A stretch of 64,000 nt of DNA from JAWWOW01 sp033851265 (GCA_033851265.1 JAWWOW010000012.1:237586-301585), one strand, 5' to 3'. Positions 9,728 through 18,242 are shown, counted from the first letter of the stretch. Notes: generated from the sequence alone by a model not told the origin. A program made the numbers and translations.

Positions 9728-9769
9728 CGATGCCGTGGCCGGCTCAGCCCCTTGCCGGCCACGGCATCG
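9728..9769 (+). terminator. Strong 16-bp hairpin, T-less terminator after SBP gene
   Basis: A perfect 16-bp inverted repeat: arm CGATGCCGTGGCCGGC at 9728-9743, 10-nt loop, and its exact complement at 9754-9769. It begins 14 bp after the solute-binding protein stop. There is no U-tract, which is common for actinobacterial terminators. Confidence 0.8.
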
Positions 9770-9831
9770 CCGCGTTGTGCCCGAATTCCCCGAATAACGG
9801 CGGTTTGGGCGAGTCAAGATTCTTCGGTCAT

Positions 9832-10024
9832 CCGTCGAATACGACGGAGCCTGGGCTCCTGCTCAGGTGGACGGGACACGGTGATCCGAGCGGTCCCCAC
9901 CGACCCCAGGCAACTGGGGCACGGAGAAACACGGTCGCCTAGACCGCTCGGGGAGTGAGTGGCGAGACCGGCTGGTCCGGAGGACTCGACCCGCAAGGGT
10001 TGGGCCAACGGAGCGGAGAACTCC
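9832..10024 (+). ncRNA. Structured 5' leader, riboswitch-like, before a small secreted protein
   Basis: About 190 nt with several phased helices. A 6-bp hairpin lies at 9832-9847. CCTGGGC/GCTCAGG is at 9850-9867. A 10-bp perfect long-range helix joins CCGAGCGGTC at 9886-9895 to GACCGCTCGG at 9942-9951 and encloses a GCAA-capped hairpin, CCCCAG/CTGGGG, at 9904-9919. Then come GTCC-GGA-GGAC at 9975-9985 and a second GCAA-capped hairpin, CGACCC/GGGTTG, at 9987-10002. It ends just before the start codon at 10026. I could not match it to a known riboswitch class: it lacks the conserved GGGUGAAUCC-type core of c-di-AMP elements and the glycine, SAM and cobalamin cores. Confidence 0.5.
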
Positions 10025-10025
10025 T

Positions 10026-10247
10026 ATGCACACGGTCCTGCGCACCACCGCGGGTCGTGTCTCGATCGCGCTGGCCCTCGTGGCCGGCACGGCCGGGGCA
10101 CTAGCTGCTCCCGCCCTGGCGTCGGCCCACCCGGCGTCCGGGCGGTCTGTACCGGTAACGGTGCAGAACGGCGCAAGCGACGTAGAGATCGGTACTGCCG
10201 TGGCCTACGAGCGCGCACCGGACGGCTCGATCCATCGTGTCCGCTAG
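10026..10247 (+). CDS. Small secreted protein, 73 aa, unknown
   Basis: ATG 10026, with GGAG at 10011 and GCGGAG at 10013-10018 as ribosome-binding candidates. The first 34 residues form a Sec signal peptide: basic RTTAGR, long Ala/Leu core, and an AxA site near ALASAHP. The mature part is only about 40 residues, ending GSIHRVR. No family is recognised. What makes it credible is context: a strong terminator before it, a long structured leader, and another hairpin after its stop, so it appears to be its own transcription unit. Codon use is high GC at third positions. The function is unknown. Confidence 0.55.
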   Translation: MHTVLRTTAGRVSIALALVAGTAGALAAPALASAHPASGRSVPVTVQNGASDVEIGTAVAYERAPDGSIHRVR

Positions 10248-10278
10248 AACGTAGGGGACACGACGGACGCGGTGACGT

Positions 10279-10326
10279 CGCCCGCCTCGCACACGCCCTC
10301 GGGCGACTCCAGCTGGGAGGCGGGCG
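10279..10326 (+). terminator. Nested hairpin after small secreted protein gene
   Basis: Perfect 10-bp arms CGCCCGCCTC (10279-10288) and GAGGCGGGCG (10317-10326) enclose a second small hairpin, GCCC-tc-GGGC. It begins 31 bp after the stop and has no T-run. It probably ends the short transcript before the Lrp gene. Confidence 0.6.
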
Positions 10327-10409
10327 ACGGCCCGCTCCGGCCAGCGCTGGCTGCGAACCCGCCCCGGTCCCCGTCCCGCTGAAGGGCATTCACGGCTACC
10401 CTGCCCGCC

Positions 10410-10850
10410 GTGGAGGAGACGGATCGGCGCATCCTCGCCCTCCTTGCCGAGGACGGGCGGATGAGCTTCACCGACCTCGCCAAGGCCTCGGGCCTGTCCG
10501 TGTCGGCCGTGCACCAACGCGTGCGTCGGCTCGAGCAACGTGGCGTGTTACGCCGTTTCACCGTGCTGCTCGACGCCGACGAGGTGGGCCTGCCGCTCAC
10601 CGCGTTCGTGTCCATCAAGCCAACGGATCCAAGCGCTCCCGATGACGCGCCGGACCGGCTGCGACATTTAGCCGCAATCGAGGCGTGTCACAGCGTGGCG
10701 GGTGACGAGAGCTACATCCTGAAAGTGCGCGTCGCGTCGCCGGTCGAGTTGGAGATCTTGCTGCAGGAGATCCGTGCTGCGGCCGGCGTTTCGACGCGGA
10801 CGACGGTCGTGTTGTCGACGCCATTCGAAGGTCGCCCGCCCGCTCTGTGA
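10410..10850 (+). CDS. Lrp/AsnC family transcriptional regulator
   Basis: 146 residues: an N-terminal winged helix-turn-helix (TDRRILALLAEDGRMSF, then LAKASGLSVSAVHQRVRRL) and a C-terminal RAM ligand-binding domain (CHSVAGDESYILKVRVAS). Such proteins sense amino acids and act as dimers or octamers. GTG 10410 follows a TACCCT box at 10397-10402 by 7 nt, so a leaderless mRNA is likely. It stands 3 kb from the lysine-degradation genes, so it is a candidate, but unproven, regulator of kamA/kdd. The stop is followed at once by a 9-T tract (10851-10859) without an obvious preceding stem. Confidence 0.92.
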   Translation: MEETDRRILALLAEDGRMSFTDLAKASGLSVSAVHQRVRRLEQRGVLRRFTVLLDADEVGLPLTAFVSIKPTDPSAPDDAPDRLRHLAAIEACHSVAGDESYILKVRVASPVELEILLQEIRAAAGVSTRTTVVLSTPFEGRPPAL

Positions 10851-10993
10851 TTTTTTTTTCGGCACCCTCATACCGGGCAATTGTGACGCAGCGTTACCAG
10901 AATTGAGCGTGCGCGCACGTGTGACGCCACACGCGCCCCAAACTAACCATTCGCCCCATTAGGCCAAACGGGTGAGTCCGGCTGGACAGCCCC

Positions 10994-11037
10994 GGGGGGG
11001 CATCTGGCATGGTGCGGGTTGTCCGTTTCGCCCCCCC
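10994..11037 (+). repeat. 8-bp GC-only inverted repeat upstream of CAP protein
   Basis: GGGGGGGC at 10994-11001 and GCCCCCCC at 11030-11037 form a perfect stem with a 28-nt loop. It lies in the 238-bp gap between the Lrp gene and the CAP gene, 50 bp before the latter's start, so it would sit in a 5' leader or promoter. Otherwise this gap shows only a 9-T tract at 10851-10859. Confidence 0.4.
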
Positions 11038-11088
11038 AAGCCCGGACCACAGGGCCCGCCGACCTAGACAGCAGCCGGAGGACCTCGC

Positions 11089-11772
11089 GTGCCGCGACGC
11101 ACCACGCCGCGACCATTCACCCCCTTCCTCGCCACAGCCGTCTGTTTTGCGACGGCGATCGTGGTCGTGCTGACCTCAGCCGGCCAGGCGCAGGCGAGCG
11201 CGGGGTACTTCACGTCGCGAGCCAACAGCGCTCGGGCGAGCAATGGGCTGTCGTCGTACGCCGTCGCTGGTGACCTGTCCTCGATTGCGCAGCGGCACGC
11301 CCAGTCCATGGCTGCGCGGCGCACCATCTACCACAACTCCTCGCTCGGATCCGAGGCGTGCTGCTGGCGTTCGATCGGCGAGAACGTCGGGTCGGGCCAG
11401 AGCGAAAGCCAGGTGCAGAGCGCCTTCATGAACTCCTCCGGGCACCGCGGCAACATCCTCTCGACCACTTTCAACGAGATCGGTGTTGGCGTCGCTAAGG
11501 GCAGCGACGGCAACTACTACGTCGACGAGGTCTTCCGCGCACGCACTGGTTCATCCGGCTCGAGTTATGTGCACCGCAGCACCACCCATCAATCGTCTGC
11601 GACAGCAACCCGAAGCGTTCGCCGGTCCGCGGCGACCCCGGTGCGCCGGCTGACCGCGGCGCAGCTGCTCGCGCGCAAACTGCATCTCGCAACATCCATC
11701 CAGCACCGTCCTCCGGACCCAGTAGCGGCCGCGCTTTCGTTCTCGACGGTCATGTCGACGTTGACGCACTAA
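11089..11772 (+). CDS. Secreted CAP/SCP-domain protein
   Basis: 227 residues. GTG 11089 has GGAGGA at 11077-11082, 6 nt upstream. A signal peptide spans about residues 1-37, ending AGQAQASAG. The CAP fold follows: NSARASNGLSSY, IAQRHAQSMAARRTIYHNS, then IGENVGSG, and NSSGHRGNIL, which carries the conserved His. The last 70 residues are low-complexity, Ser/Thr/Arg-rich and probably extended. Bacterial CAP proteins are extracellular and mostly of unknown biochemical role. The stop overlaps the end of the convergent GH13 gene by 4 bp. Confidence 0.88.
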   Translation: MPRRTTPRPFTPFLATAVCFATAIVVVLTSAGQAQASAGYFTSRANSARASNGLSSYAVAGDLSSIAQRHAQSMAARRTIYHNSSLGSEACCWRSIGENVGSGQSESQVQSAFMNSSGHRGNILSTTFNEIGVGVAKGSDGNYYVDEVFRARTGSSGSSYVHRSTTHQSSATATRSVRRSAATPVRRLTAAQLLARKLHLATSIQHRPPDPVAAALSFSTVMSTLTH

Positions 11773-13358
11773 GCGATCAACCACACCGCGGAGTCCGGCG
11801 GCAGTTGACGATCCGGCAGCCCACCACTCGACAGCAGTACCTCCTGATCCGGCAGATCAATGGCCTGCGCGGACATGTTGAGGATGCAGCGAATCGCTCG
11901 AGTTGCGTCAGGCCGAGTGAAATCGAGCACGTCGGACGGGCCTTCGAGCCATTCGAGCGCTCCGTCTCCAAGGGCCGGTTGGGTGCGCCGTTGGCGCAGC
12001 GCATCGGCGTACAGCCGAAGCATCGAATCCTGGTCGCTGTGCTCGGCGGCGACCGTGTAGGCGCCCCAGTCGTCCGGCATCGGCAACCAGGTAGTCGTTC
12101 CCGGGGGAGCAAAGCCGTACGGCGGCCGCTCACCTGACCAGGGCAGCGGGACTCGGCAGCCGTCCCGGCCCGGGATTGTGTGGCCCGAGCGCTCCCACAC
12201 GGGGTCCTGGAGGGCTTCGGGGGGCAGCTCGACCTCGGGCAGGCCGAGCTCCTCGCCGGCGTACAGGAAAACCGGCCCGGGCAGCGCGAGCAGCAGCAGG
12301 ATCGCTGCGCGCGCTCGCCGGGCACCTGACTCGCCGCCCCCGTAGCGCGTGACCTGGCGGACGACGTCGTGGTTGGCGAGCACCCAGGTGGGTGGGGCAC
12401 CGACGGTGCTCAACGAGTCGATGGATGTCTCGATCGCGTTCCGGATCAGCTGTGGCTTCCATCGGGCAAACAACAGCCGGAAGTTGAACGCAAGGTGCAA
12501 CTCGTCCGGCCGGACGTAGTCGGCAACAACGGAGGGGTCGCCGATCCAGACCTCGCCGACAAGGACGGGTTCACGCGGATCAGCTGCGCAGATGCTTCGC
12601 CAGTGCCGGTAAACGTCATGCACCTGCGGCTGGTTCCACGTTGGGGTCGGCACGAAGGTGTCGGCCATGAGATCCAGTGACGAACCCGGCGCATCCGGAA
12701 GCGCTGGGTCCTTGAACAAGCCGTGCGCGACGTCGATGCGGAAGCCGTCGACACCGTGGTCGAGCCAAAAGCGCAGCGTCTGTTCGTAGTCCGCTGCGAC
12801 ATCTGGATGACGCCAGTTCAGGTCAGGTTGTTCCGGAGCGAATAGATGGAGGTACCACTGCCCATCCCCGACCTGCGTCCACGCTGAGCCGCCAAACACG
12901 GAGTCCCAGTTGTTCGGTGGATCTGATCCCTTCCGACCTCTTCCATCGCGGAACAGGTAGCGATCGCGGGCGGCGCTGCGCGGCCCCTCTGCTAACGCTT
13001 GAACGAACCACGGATGTGCGTTGCTCGAGTGGTTCGGTACGACATCCACGATGAGCCGCAGCCCTTTGTCGTGCGCGTCGGTGACAAGAGCATCGAACCC
13101 GGTGAGGTCACCGAACAACGGGTCGACATTGCGTGGATCCGCCACGTCGTAGCCGTGGTCGGCCATCGGTGACGGGTAGAACGGCGTGAGCCAGAGCGCA
13201 TCCACGCCGAGGTCCACGAGGTGATCCAGCCGGGCGCGGATCCCTGCGAGATCGCCGACGCCGTCGCCGTTGGCATCCGCGAAGCTCCGCACATAGATCT
13301 CGTAGAAAACGGCGTCCCGCCACCATGGTCGCGATTGGGGGTTCCGCGCATTCGGCAT
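11769..13358 (-). CDS. Glycoside hydrolase family 13 (alpha-glucosidase type)
   Basis: About 529 residues. The TIM-barrel signatures of GH13 are present: DVVPNHSS, nucleophile Asp in GFRIDVAHG, acid/base Glu in VLVGEVWIG, and the stabiliser in LANHDV. The block order fits the oligo-1,6-glucosidase/alpha-glucosidase (GH13_23/30-like) group. No signal peptide is seen, so it is probably cytoplasmic. ATG 13358 is chosen: a TACAGT box on the minus strand ends 6 nt before it, giving a leaderless mRNA with its promoter inside the end of kamA. The substrate (maltose, trehalose-type or isomaltose) is not determined. Confidence 0.92.
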   Translation of the reverse strand: MPNARNPQSRPWWRDAVFYEIYVRSFADANGDGVGDLAGIRARLDHLVDLGVDALWLTPFYPSPMADHGYDVADPRNVDPLFGDLTGFDALVTDAHDKGLRLIVDVVPNHSSNAHPWFVQALAEGPRSAARDRYLFRDGRGRKGSDPPNNWDSVFGGSAWTQVGDGQWYLHLFAPEQPDLNWRHPDVAADYEQTLRFWLDHGVDGFRIDVAHGLFKDPALPDAPGSSLDLMADTFVPTPTWNQPQVHDVYRHWRSICAADPREPVLVGEVWIGDPSVVADYVRPDELHLAFNFRLLFARWKPQLIRNAIETSIDSLSTVGAPPTWVLANHDVVRQVTRYGGGESGARRARAAILLLLALPGPVFLYAGEELGLPEVELPPEALQDPVWERSGHTIPGRDGCRVPLPWSGERPPYGFAPPGTTTWLPMPDDWGAYTVAAEHSDQDSMLRLYADALRQRRTQPALGDGALEWLEGPSDVLDFTRPDATRAIRCILNMSAQAIDLPDQEVLLSSGGLPDRQLPPDSAVWLIA

Positions 13359-13375
13359 CGCGGGACTGTAGCCGC

Positions 13376-14767
13376 CTACGCGGTGAACGCCTCCAGCACC
13401 GCGTCGTCCCGGTGCTGCGCCCACCATGTCTGGCCTGCTGCCGGCAGCGTGTGGATCGGGTCGTAGTAGGGGTAGCGGCGGGTCAACGCGTCCGGGTGGC
13501 CCGCCTCGATGCCAGTGCGGTAGTTCTTGGTCCAGTAGGAGATGCCGCGATCGCGGTCGTACTCGGCGATCTGGTGTACCCAGCGCTTGCCGACGTACGG
13601 GACATCGCAGACGATGCGCGGGGTCGCGAACCCGGGTAGATAACCCATGATCGCGTGCTGCAGAGCCTGTGCTTCCCAGACTGCGATGCGCCAGTGCTCA
13701 GCGCCCGGGATCATGTCGCACATGTAGAAGTAGTAGGGGAGGATCCCCGCCTCGTCTTGCAATGCAAAGCACAAATCAAGCAGCGCTTCGGATGTCGTGT
13801 TGACGCCGCGGAGCAGCACACCTTGGTTGCGTACGTCGCGCACACCTGCCGCCAGCAGCGCTTTGGCCGCGTCGGCGACGAGCGGGGTTACTTGTTGAGC
13901 CGCGTTTACGTGCGTGTGTACGGCGAGACTGACGCCGCGTTCGCGAGCGACTGTTGCCACGCGCTCGACACCGGCGAGGACATCATCCTGCAACCAGTGC
14001 TGGGGGAGGCCCATCAGCGCTTTCGTCGCCAGCCGAATGTCGCGAATCGAGTCGAGCTCCAGCAGTCGGCTCAAGAATTGCTCGAGCCGTGGCCACGGCA
14101 TGTTCGCGACGTCGCCACCGGAGACAACGACGTCACGCACGCCCGGCGTACGTTGCAGGTAATCGATCATCGAGTCGAGCCGGTCGACCGGCTTCAAGGC
14201 AAAGCGATGCTTGTCGACCTGTGGCGTGGAGTTGCCGACGAGGTCCATCCGGGTGCAGTGGCCGCAGTACTGCGGGCACGTCGACAGCAACTCGGCCAGC
14301 ACCTTGGTCGGGTAGCGATGTGTCAGACCCTCAACGGCCCACATCTCCGCTTCGTGCAACGAGTCACGGGTGGAGAACGGGTGGCTCGACCATTCGTCGC
14401 GACGATCCGAGTAAACGGGAAGCATGTATCGGCGCACGGGGTCGGCGTAGAACGACGCGGTGTCAGGCTCACTGTCCGGAACGATCGTGTTGAGCATCTG
14501 CGGTGGGAGCAGCAGCGACATTGTCGCGCGCTCGGCCTGGTCGCGTTCCATGTCGGCGTAGAACCGCTCGTCGAGCAGATCGCCCATGACGGCACGGAGC
14601 TGTTTGGCGTTCTTCACGCAGTGGGCACGCTGCCACTGCGCATCGCGCCACTCGGCGTCGGTGACGTCCCGGTAGCCAGGGAGCCGCCGCCAGTCCGGCT
14701 CCGCGAGCGGGCGGCGCACGTAGACGTATGGCTGGGGGGCACCCTGTTGCGGGACGTTGTCCGTCAT
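13376..14767 (-). CDS. kamA: L-lysine 2,3-aminomutase
   Basis: Radical-SAM, PLP-dependent conversion of L-lysine to L-beta-lysine, 463 residues. The 4Fe-4S motif is CPQYCGHC (CX3CX2C). VVVSGGDVANM is the SAM/PLP-binding loop, and PYVGKRW late in the protein matches the PLP-lysine region. ATG 14767 lies 7 nt after a TATTCT box (14780-14775 on the minus strand), so the transcript is probably leaderless. That box overlaps the palindrome at 14779-14797. It is divergent from kdd-kamD-kamE-kal, the later enzymes of lysine fermentation, which supports a catabolic role rather than antibiotic synthesis. It is larger than EpmB-type homologues. Confidence 0.95.
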   Translation of the reverse strand: MTDNVPQQGAPQPYVYVRRPLAEPDWRRLPGYRDVTDAEWRDAQWQRAHCVKNAKQLRAVMGDLLDERFYADMERDQAERATMSLLLPPQMLNTIVPDSEPDTASFYADPVRRYMLPVYSDRRDEWSSHPFSTRDSLHEAEMWAVEGLTHRYPTKVLAELLSTCPQYCGHCTRMDLVGNSTPQVDKHRFALKPVDRLDSMIDYLQRTPGVRDVVVSGGDVANMPWPRLEQFLSRLLELDSIRDIRLATKALMGLPQHWLQDDVLAGVERVATVARERGVSLAVHTHVNAAQQVTPLVADAAKALLAAGVRDVRNQGVLLRGVNTTSEALLDLCFALQDEAGILPYYFYMCDMIPGAEHWRIAVWEAQALQHAIMGYLPGFATPRIVCDVPYVGKRWVHQIAEYDRDRGISYWTKNYRTGIEAGHPDALTRRYPYYDPIHTLPAAGQTWWAQHRDDAVLEAFTA

Positions 14768-14778
14768 AGGGATGAGAA

Positions 14779-14797
14779 TACCGGAGATCTTCCGGTA
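14779..14797. promoter_or_regulatory. Putative operator O1, kamA-kdd intergenic palindrome
   Basis: Perfect 7-bp arms TACCGGA and TCCGGTA around a 5-bp spacer. It overlaps the kamA -10 box. The inner core ACCGGA-N5-TCCGGT has the same layout as O2, centred 31 bp away. Confidence 0.7.
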
Positions 14798-14807
14798 GAG
14801 TGGGCGC

Positions 14808-14830
14808 TCGACAGGATGAATTCCTGTCGA
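14808..14830. promoter_or_regulatory. Putative operator O2, kamA-kdd intergenic palindrome
   Basis: Perfect 9-bp arms TCGACAGGA (14808-14816) and TCCTGTCGA (14822-14830) with a 5-bp spacer. The core ACAGGA-N5-TCCTGT matches O1 in geometry and outer bases. A TAGAGT box at 14796-14801 between the two sites could be the kdd -10, which would place O2 at its transcription start. Confidence 0.7.
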
Positions 14831-14848
14831 TTTCCCCGGAAGGTGACC

Positions 14849-15934
14849 GTGCGAGAAATTGGCGTCATGGCTGACGGCGGGGTCGCGCGGGGGAGCATTC
14901 GCGAGCCGGCCTCACCGATCGGGTTGCACCGCGTCATCGAGCCCGCGGGCGCACTGCCGCAGGCTGCCCTGCGGCTGGACGCGTCGCCCGACATCTGGCC
15001 CGATGAGGTCCGCATTGCGGTGGAGCGCCTCAACCTCGACGCCGCGTCCTACCGCCAGCTCGCCGACGCCAATGCCGGAAACGGCGACGCGGTCCGCGCT
15101 GAGGTGCTCGCGATCGTGGGTTCCCGCGGCAAGATGCACAACCCGGTTACCGGGTCCGGCGGGATGCTCGTGGGCACCGTCGCCGAGGTCGGCCCGGACT
15201 CTCCGCTCGGGCTGGTGGTCGGCCAGCGGGTAGCCACGCTCGTTTCGCTGACACTCACGCCGCTCGCACTGACGGATGGTCTCCTCCGGTGGGATGGCCG
15301 GTCGGAACAGGTGCCAGCAGAGGGACACGCCATCCTTTTCGCGCGCAGCATCGCTGCGCCATTGCCCGACGATCTGCCCACGCCGCTGGCGCTTGCCGCG
15401 CTGGATGTGTGCGGCGCGCCCGCATTGACGGCACGAGTCGTCGCGTCGTACGACGCGCCATCGGTCGCCGTCATCGGCGCGGCCGGCAAGTCCGGGTCCC
15501 TCGCCCTCGCAGCGGCGCGGCAGGCGGGTGCCTCGCGGGTCATCGGTGTCGTGCCGTCGGCTGCGGAGTACGACGCGCTGGTTGGCTCGGGTCTCGCCGA
15601 CACCGTGGTGCGTGCCGATGCGCGAGATGCGATTGCGCTAGCAGCTGCGGTCGGTATGCCCGTCGACGTCACCGTCGTCTGTGTCGACGTACCCGGTTGT
15701 GAACACGGCGCAATCCTCGCGACGGCGGCTGGCGGAACCGTGGTGTTCTTCTCGATGGCCACGTCGTTCACCGCCGCGGCACTGGGCGCCGAGGGGCTCG
15801 CGGCCGACGTAACCATGTTGGTGGGCAACGGATTCGTGCCCGGCCACGCCGCGATGGCGCTGGATCTCGTGCGCACGAACGCCAGCGTGCGTTCGCTGTT
15901 CGACCGCCGCCTTGCTACCGAGCAACCGGCATGA
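14849..15934 (+). CDS. kdd: L-erythro-3,5-diaminohexanoate dehydrogenase
   Basis: Oxidative deamination of 3,5-diaminohexanoate to 5-amino-3-oxohexanoate with NAD(P), the step after the 5,6-aminomutase. About 361 residues. The family hallmark GKMHNPVTGSGGMLVGTV is present, followed by a Rossmann segment (VAVIGAAGKSGSLAL). GTG 14849 has GGAAGG at 14838-14843, 5 nt upstream; GTG 14843 and ATG 14867 are alternatives. The frame is open far upstream, but that part is antisense to kamA. The stop overlaps the kamD start (ATGA), so the genes are translationally coupled. Confidence 0.9.
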   Translation: MREIGVMADGGVARGSIREPASPIGLHRVIEPAGALPQAALRLDASPDIWPDEVRIAVERLNLDAASYRQLADANAGNGDAVRAEVLAIVGSRGKMHNPVTGSGGMLVGTVAEVGPDSPLGLVVGQRVATLVSLTLTPLALTDGLLRWDGRSEQVPAEGHAILFARSIAAPLPDDLPTPLALAALDVCGAPALTARVVASYDAPSVAVIGAAGKSGSLALAAARQAGASRVIGVVPSAAEYDALVGSGLADTVVRADARDAIALAAAVGMPVDVTVVCVDVPGCEHGAILATAAGGTVVFFSMATSFTAAALGAEGLAADVTMLVGNGFVPGHAAMALDLVRTNASVRSLFDRRLATEQPA

Positions 15935-17490
15935 CGACGTACAAGAAGCTCGACCTCGACCCCGCAGTTGTCCGCCAGGCACGTCAGCTCGCCAAGCGCG
16001 CGGCCGCACCGGTTGAGAAGCTTGCGCGCACCAACACGACTGTGTCCATCGAGCGGGCGGTACTGCGCCTTGGTGGTTTGCAGGGCGCCGACGCAGCCGG
16101 CATCCCATGGGTGAACCGGCTCGCTGATGCGGTGCGGTCCGATGTCGGCCTCGAGCACGGTGTCGCGCTCCCGGTCTGGCACGCGCTTGCGTCGGGTGAC
16201 CACACGGATCTACGCGCACTCGCGGAGAAGGCCGCAACCGGAAGTGTCACGTTCGGGCTGCCCACCGGCAAAGCGGCCGACCGCGCACGGCGTACGTCGC
16301 GCGCAGCCATCGGGACAGGCATCAAGCGCATCGACGCCCGTCGGCGCGAACGCGACAAGCTGCTGCGCAAGCTCGGTGATCCCGACTACCCGTGGATCTA
16401 CCTGATCGTTGCGACTGGGGACATCGACGAGGACATCCCGCAAGCGCAAGCGGCCGCCCGGGAGGGCGCCGACGTTATCGCGGTGATCCGGTCGACCGGC
16501 CAGTCGTTGCTCGACTACGTACCGGAAGGCGCGACACACGAAGGATTCGCCGGGACCTATGCGACGCAGGAGAACTTCCGGCTGATGCGCACCGCGCTCG
16601 ACGACGTATCACAAGAGCTCGGACGCTACGTGCGGCTGACCAACTATGCGTCCGGCTTGTGCATGCCGGAGATCGCCACCCTGGCGGGCCTCGAACGCCT
16701 CGACATGATGCTCAACGACTGCATGTACGGCATCATCTTCCGCGACATCAACCCGGTGCGAACCTTCGTCGACCAGCGTTTCTCCCGACAGATTCATGCG
16801 CGCGCCGGCATCGTCATCAACACCGGCGAGGACAACTACCTGACGACGGCCGACGCCGTCGACGCAGCGCACACGGTCATCGTCAGCCAGTTGCTCAACG
16901 AGCGGTTCGCAAAAGAAGCCGGGCTCGAGGACTGGCAGCTCGGACTCGGGCACGCGTTCGAGATCAATCCCGATATCCCTGACCAGTTCCGGCTGGAACT
17001 CGCACATGCACAGCTCGTTCGGGAACTGTTCCCCACGGCACCGTTGAAGTACATGCCGCCGACGAAGCACATGACCGGCAACGTGTTCGCCGGCTACCTG
17101 CTCGACGGGTTCTTCAACCTCGTCGGCGTGATGACCGGTCAGTCGATCATCCTCGTCGGCATGATGACCGAAGGCATTCACACGCCGTTCCTGTCCGATC
17201 GCGATCTCGCCATCGAGAATGTGCGTTACGTGCGCAGCGCAGCCGGCAACCTCGCCGAGGACTTTCACCCGCCGCGCAACGGATTCATCCAGAAGCGCGC
17301 ACGACACGTGCTCGGTGAGTCCATCGATTTGCTGGACCGCATCTGCGATCAGGGTCTTCTTGACGCCATCGCCAAGGGAACCTTCGGGGTGACCCGACGT
17401 CCCGCCGATGGCGGCAAGGGGCTCGAGGGAGTCGCTGAACATGCAGATGGCTATTACAACCCGGCCACCGACATTCTCGAGGCGTCGTGA
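15931..17490 (+). CDS. kamD: Beta-lysine 5,6-aminomutase, alpha subunit
   Basis: Large catalytic TIM-barrel subunit of the adenosylcobalamin- and PLP-dependent lysine 5,6-aminomutase, 519 residues, normal length. Characteristic stretches include FGLPTGKAADRARR, HEGFAGTYATQENFRL and TKHMTGNVFAGYLLDGFFNL. It starts with ATG overlapping the kdd stop, and its own stop overlaps the kamE start (TGATG). It moves the terminal amino group of beta-lysine to C5, giving 3,5-diaminohexanoate. It needs cobalamin; no cobalamin genes or riboswitch are in the window. Confidence 0.95.
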   Translation: MTTYKKLDLDPAVVRQARQLAKRAAAPVEKLARTNTTVSIERAVLRLGGLQGADAAGIPWVNRLADAVRSDVGLEHGVALPVWHALASGDHTDLRALAEKAATGSVTFGLPTGKAADRARRTSRAAIGTGIKRIDARRRERDKLLRKLGDPDYPWIYLIVATGDIDEDIPQAQAAAREGADVIAVIRSTGQSLLDYVPEGATHEGFAGTYATQENFRLMRTALDDVSQELGRYVRLTNYASGLCMPEIATLAGLERLDMMLNDCMYGIIFRDINPVRTFVDQRFSRQIHARAGIVINTGEDNYLTTADAVDAAHTVIVSQLLNERFAKEAGLEDWQLGLGHAFEINPDIPDQFRLELAHAQLVRELFPTAPLKYMPPTKHMTGNVFAGYLLDGFFNLVGVMTGQSIILVGMMTEGIHTPFLSDRDLAIENVRYVRSAAGNLAEDFHPPRNGFIQKRARHVLGESIDLLDRICDQGLLDAIAKGTFGVTRRPADGGKGLEGVAEHADGYYNPATDILEAS

Positions 17491-18242
17491 TGAAGACCGT
17501 GGATGAACACCCCGTTGTCCGTCCGTACGGCGACACCACTGGCGACGGCATGGTGCAGCTGTCATTCACATTGCCGATACCTGCAGATGCGCGCGCGGAG
17601 GGCGCCGCGCTGCAACTGGCGAGCAAGATGGGTCTCGAGCCGGCGATGGTTGCGCACACCAAGGCGATGGGACCGACGTACACCTTCTTCGTTGTGTATG
17701 GCCGGGTCAGTCATCTCGTGGACCTCCGTGACGTCACGGTTGTCGAACGCGAGTTCCCGCTGTTGTCGACGAAGGAGATCAACCTCGCCATTCGTGCCGG
17801 GTTGAAGCGCCGGCTCGTGGTCGTCGGAGCTGCGGTCGGGACCGACGCGCACACGGTCGGACTCGACGCAATCCTTTCTGTCAAAGGGTTTGCGGGCGAG
17901 AAGGGCCTCGAGTCCTACCGCGAGATCAAGGTGATCAACCTCGGATCACAGGTCGACGCGGAGATGTTGGCGCGACGCGCCCGCACCGAGCGCGCCGACG
18001 CGGTGCTGGTCAGCCAGGTTGTCACCCAACGCGATGCGCATCTGCATCATGTGCGCGAAGTTGCGACCGCGATGCAGGCTGGTTTTGACGCGGACACGCG
18101 TCCGTTGCTGATTGCCGGCGGGCCGCGATTCGACCCCGCCGCGGCAACCGACCTTGGCGTCGACCGCATCTTCACCAAGGGCACGACACCACGCGAGGTC
18201 GCGAGCTATCTCGTGCACGCCCTGGCAACGGTTCCTGCATGA
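17490..18242 (+). CDS. kamE: Beta-lysine 5,6-aminomutase, beta subunit
   Basis: Small cobalamin-binding subunit, about 250 residues. The base-off/His-on cobalamin motif is seen as TDAHTVGLD (DxHxxG), followed by the switch region NLGSQV and QVVTQRDAHLHHV. An N-terminal dimerisation domain (residues 1-90) precedes the Rossmann-like B12 domain. ATG 17490 is used; GTG 17487 is an in-frame alternative one codon upstream. The stop overlaps the kal start (ATGA). It works with KamD as a heterotetramer in the cytoplasm. Confidence 0.94.
   Translation: MKTVDEHPVVRPYGDTTGDGMVQLSFTLPIPADARAEGAALQLASKMGLEPAMVAHTKAMGPTYTFFVVYGRVSHLVDLRDVTVVEREFPLLSTKEINLAIRAGLKRRLVVVGAAVGTDAHTVGLDAILSVKGFAGEKGLESYREIKVINLGSQVDAEMLARRARTERADAVLVSQVVTQRDAHLHHVREVATAMQAGFDADTRPLLIAGGPRFDPAAATDLGVDRIFTKGTTPREVASYLVHALATVPA

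Noticed and set aside
9832..10024. Known riboswitch classes (c-di-AMP, SAM, cobalamin, glycine, ZTP) for this leader
   Set aside because: Core consensus blocks of each class were looked for by eye and not found; kept only as an unassigned structured RNA.
10851..10859. 9-T tract after the Lrp gene as an intrinsic terminator
   Set aside because: No convincing stem directly precedes it, so it was not listed as a terminator.
13655..14842. Rightward open frame running into kdd
   Set aside because: Upstream of 14843 it is antisense to kamA, which has clear radical-SAM motifs; only the part from 14849 is coding.
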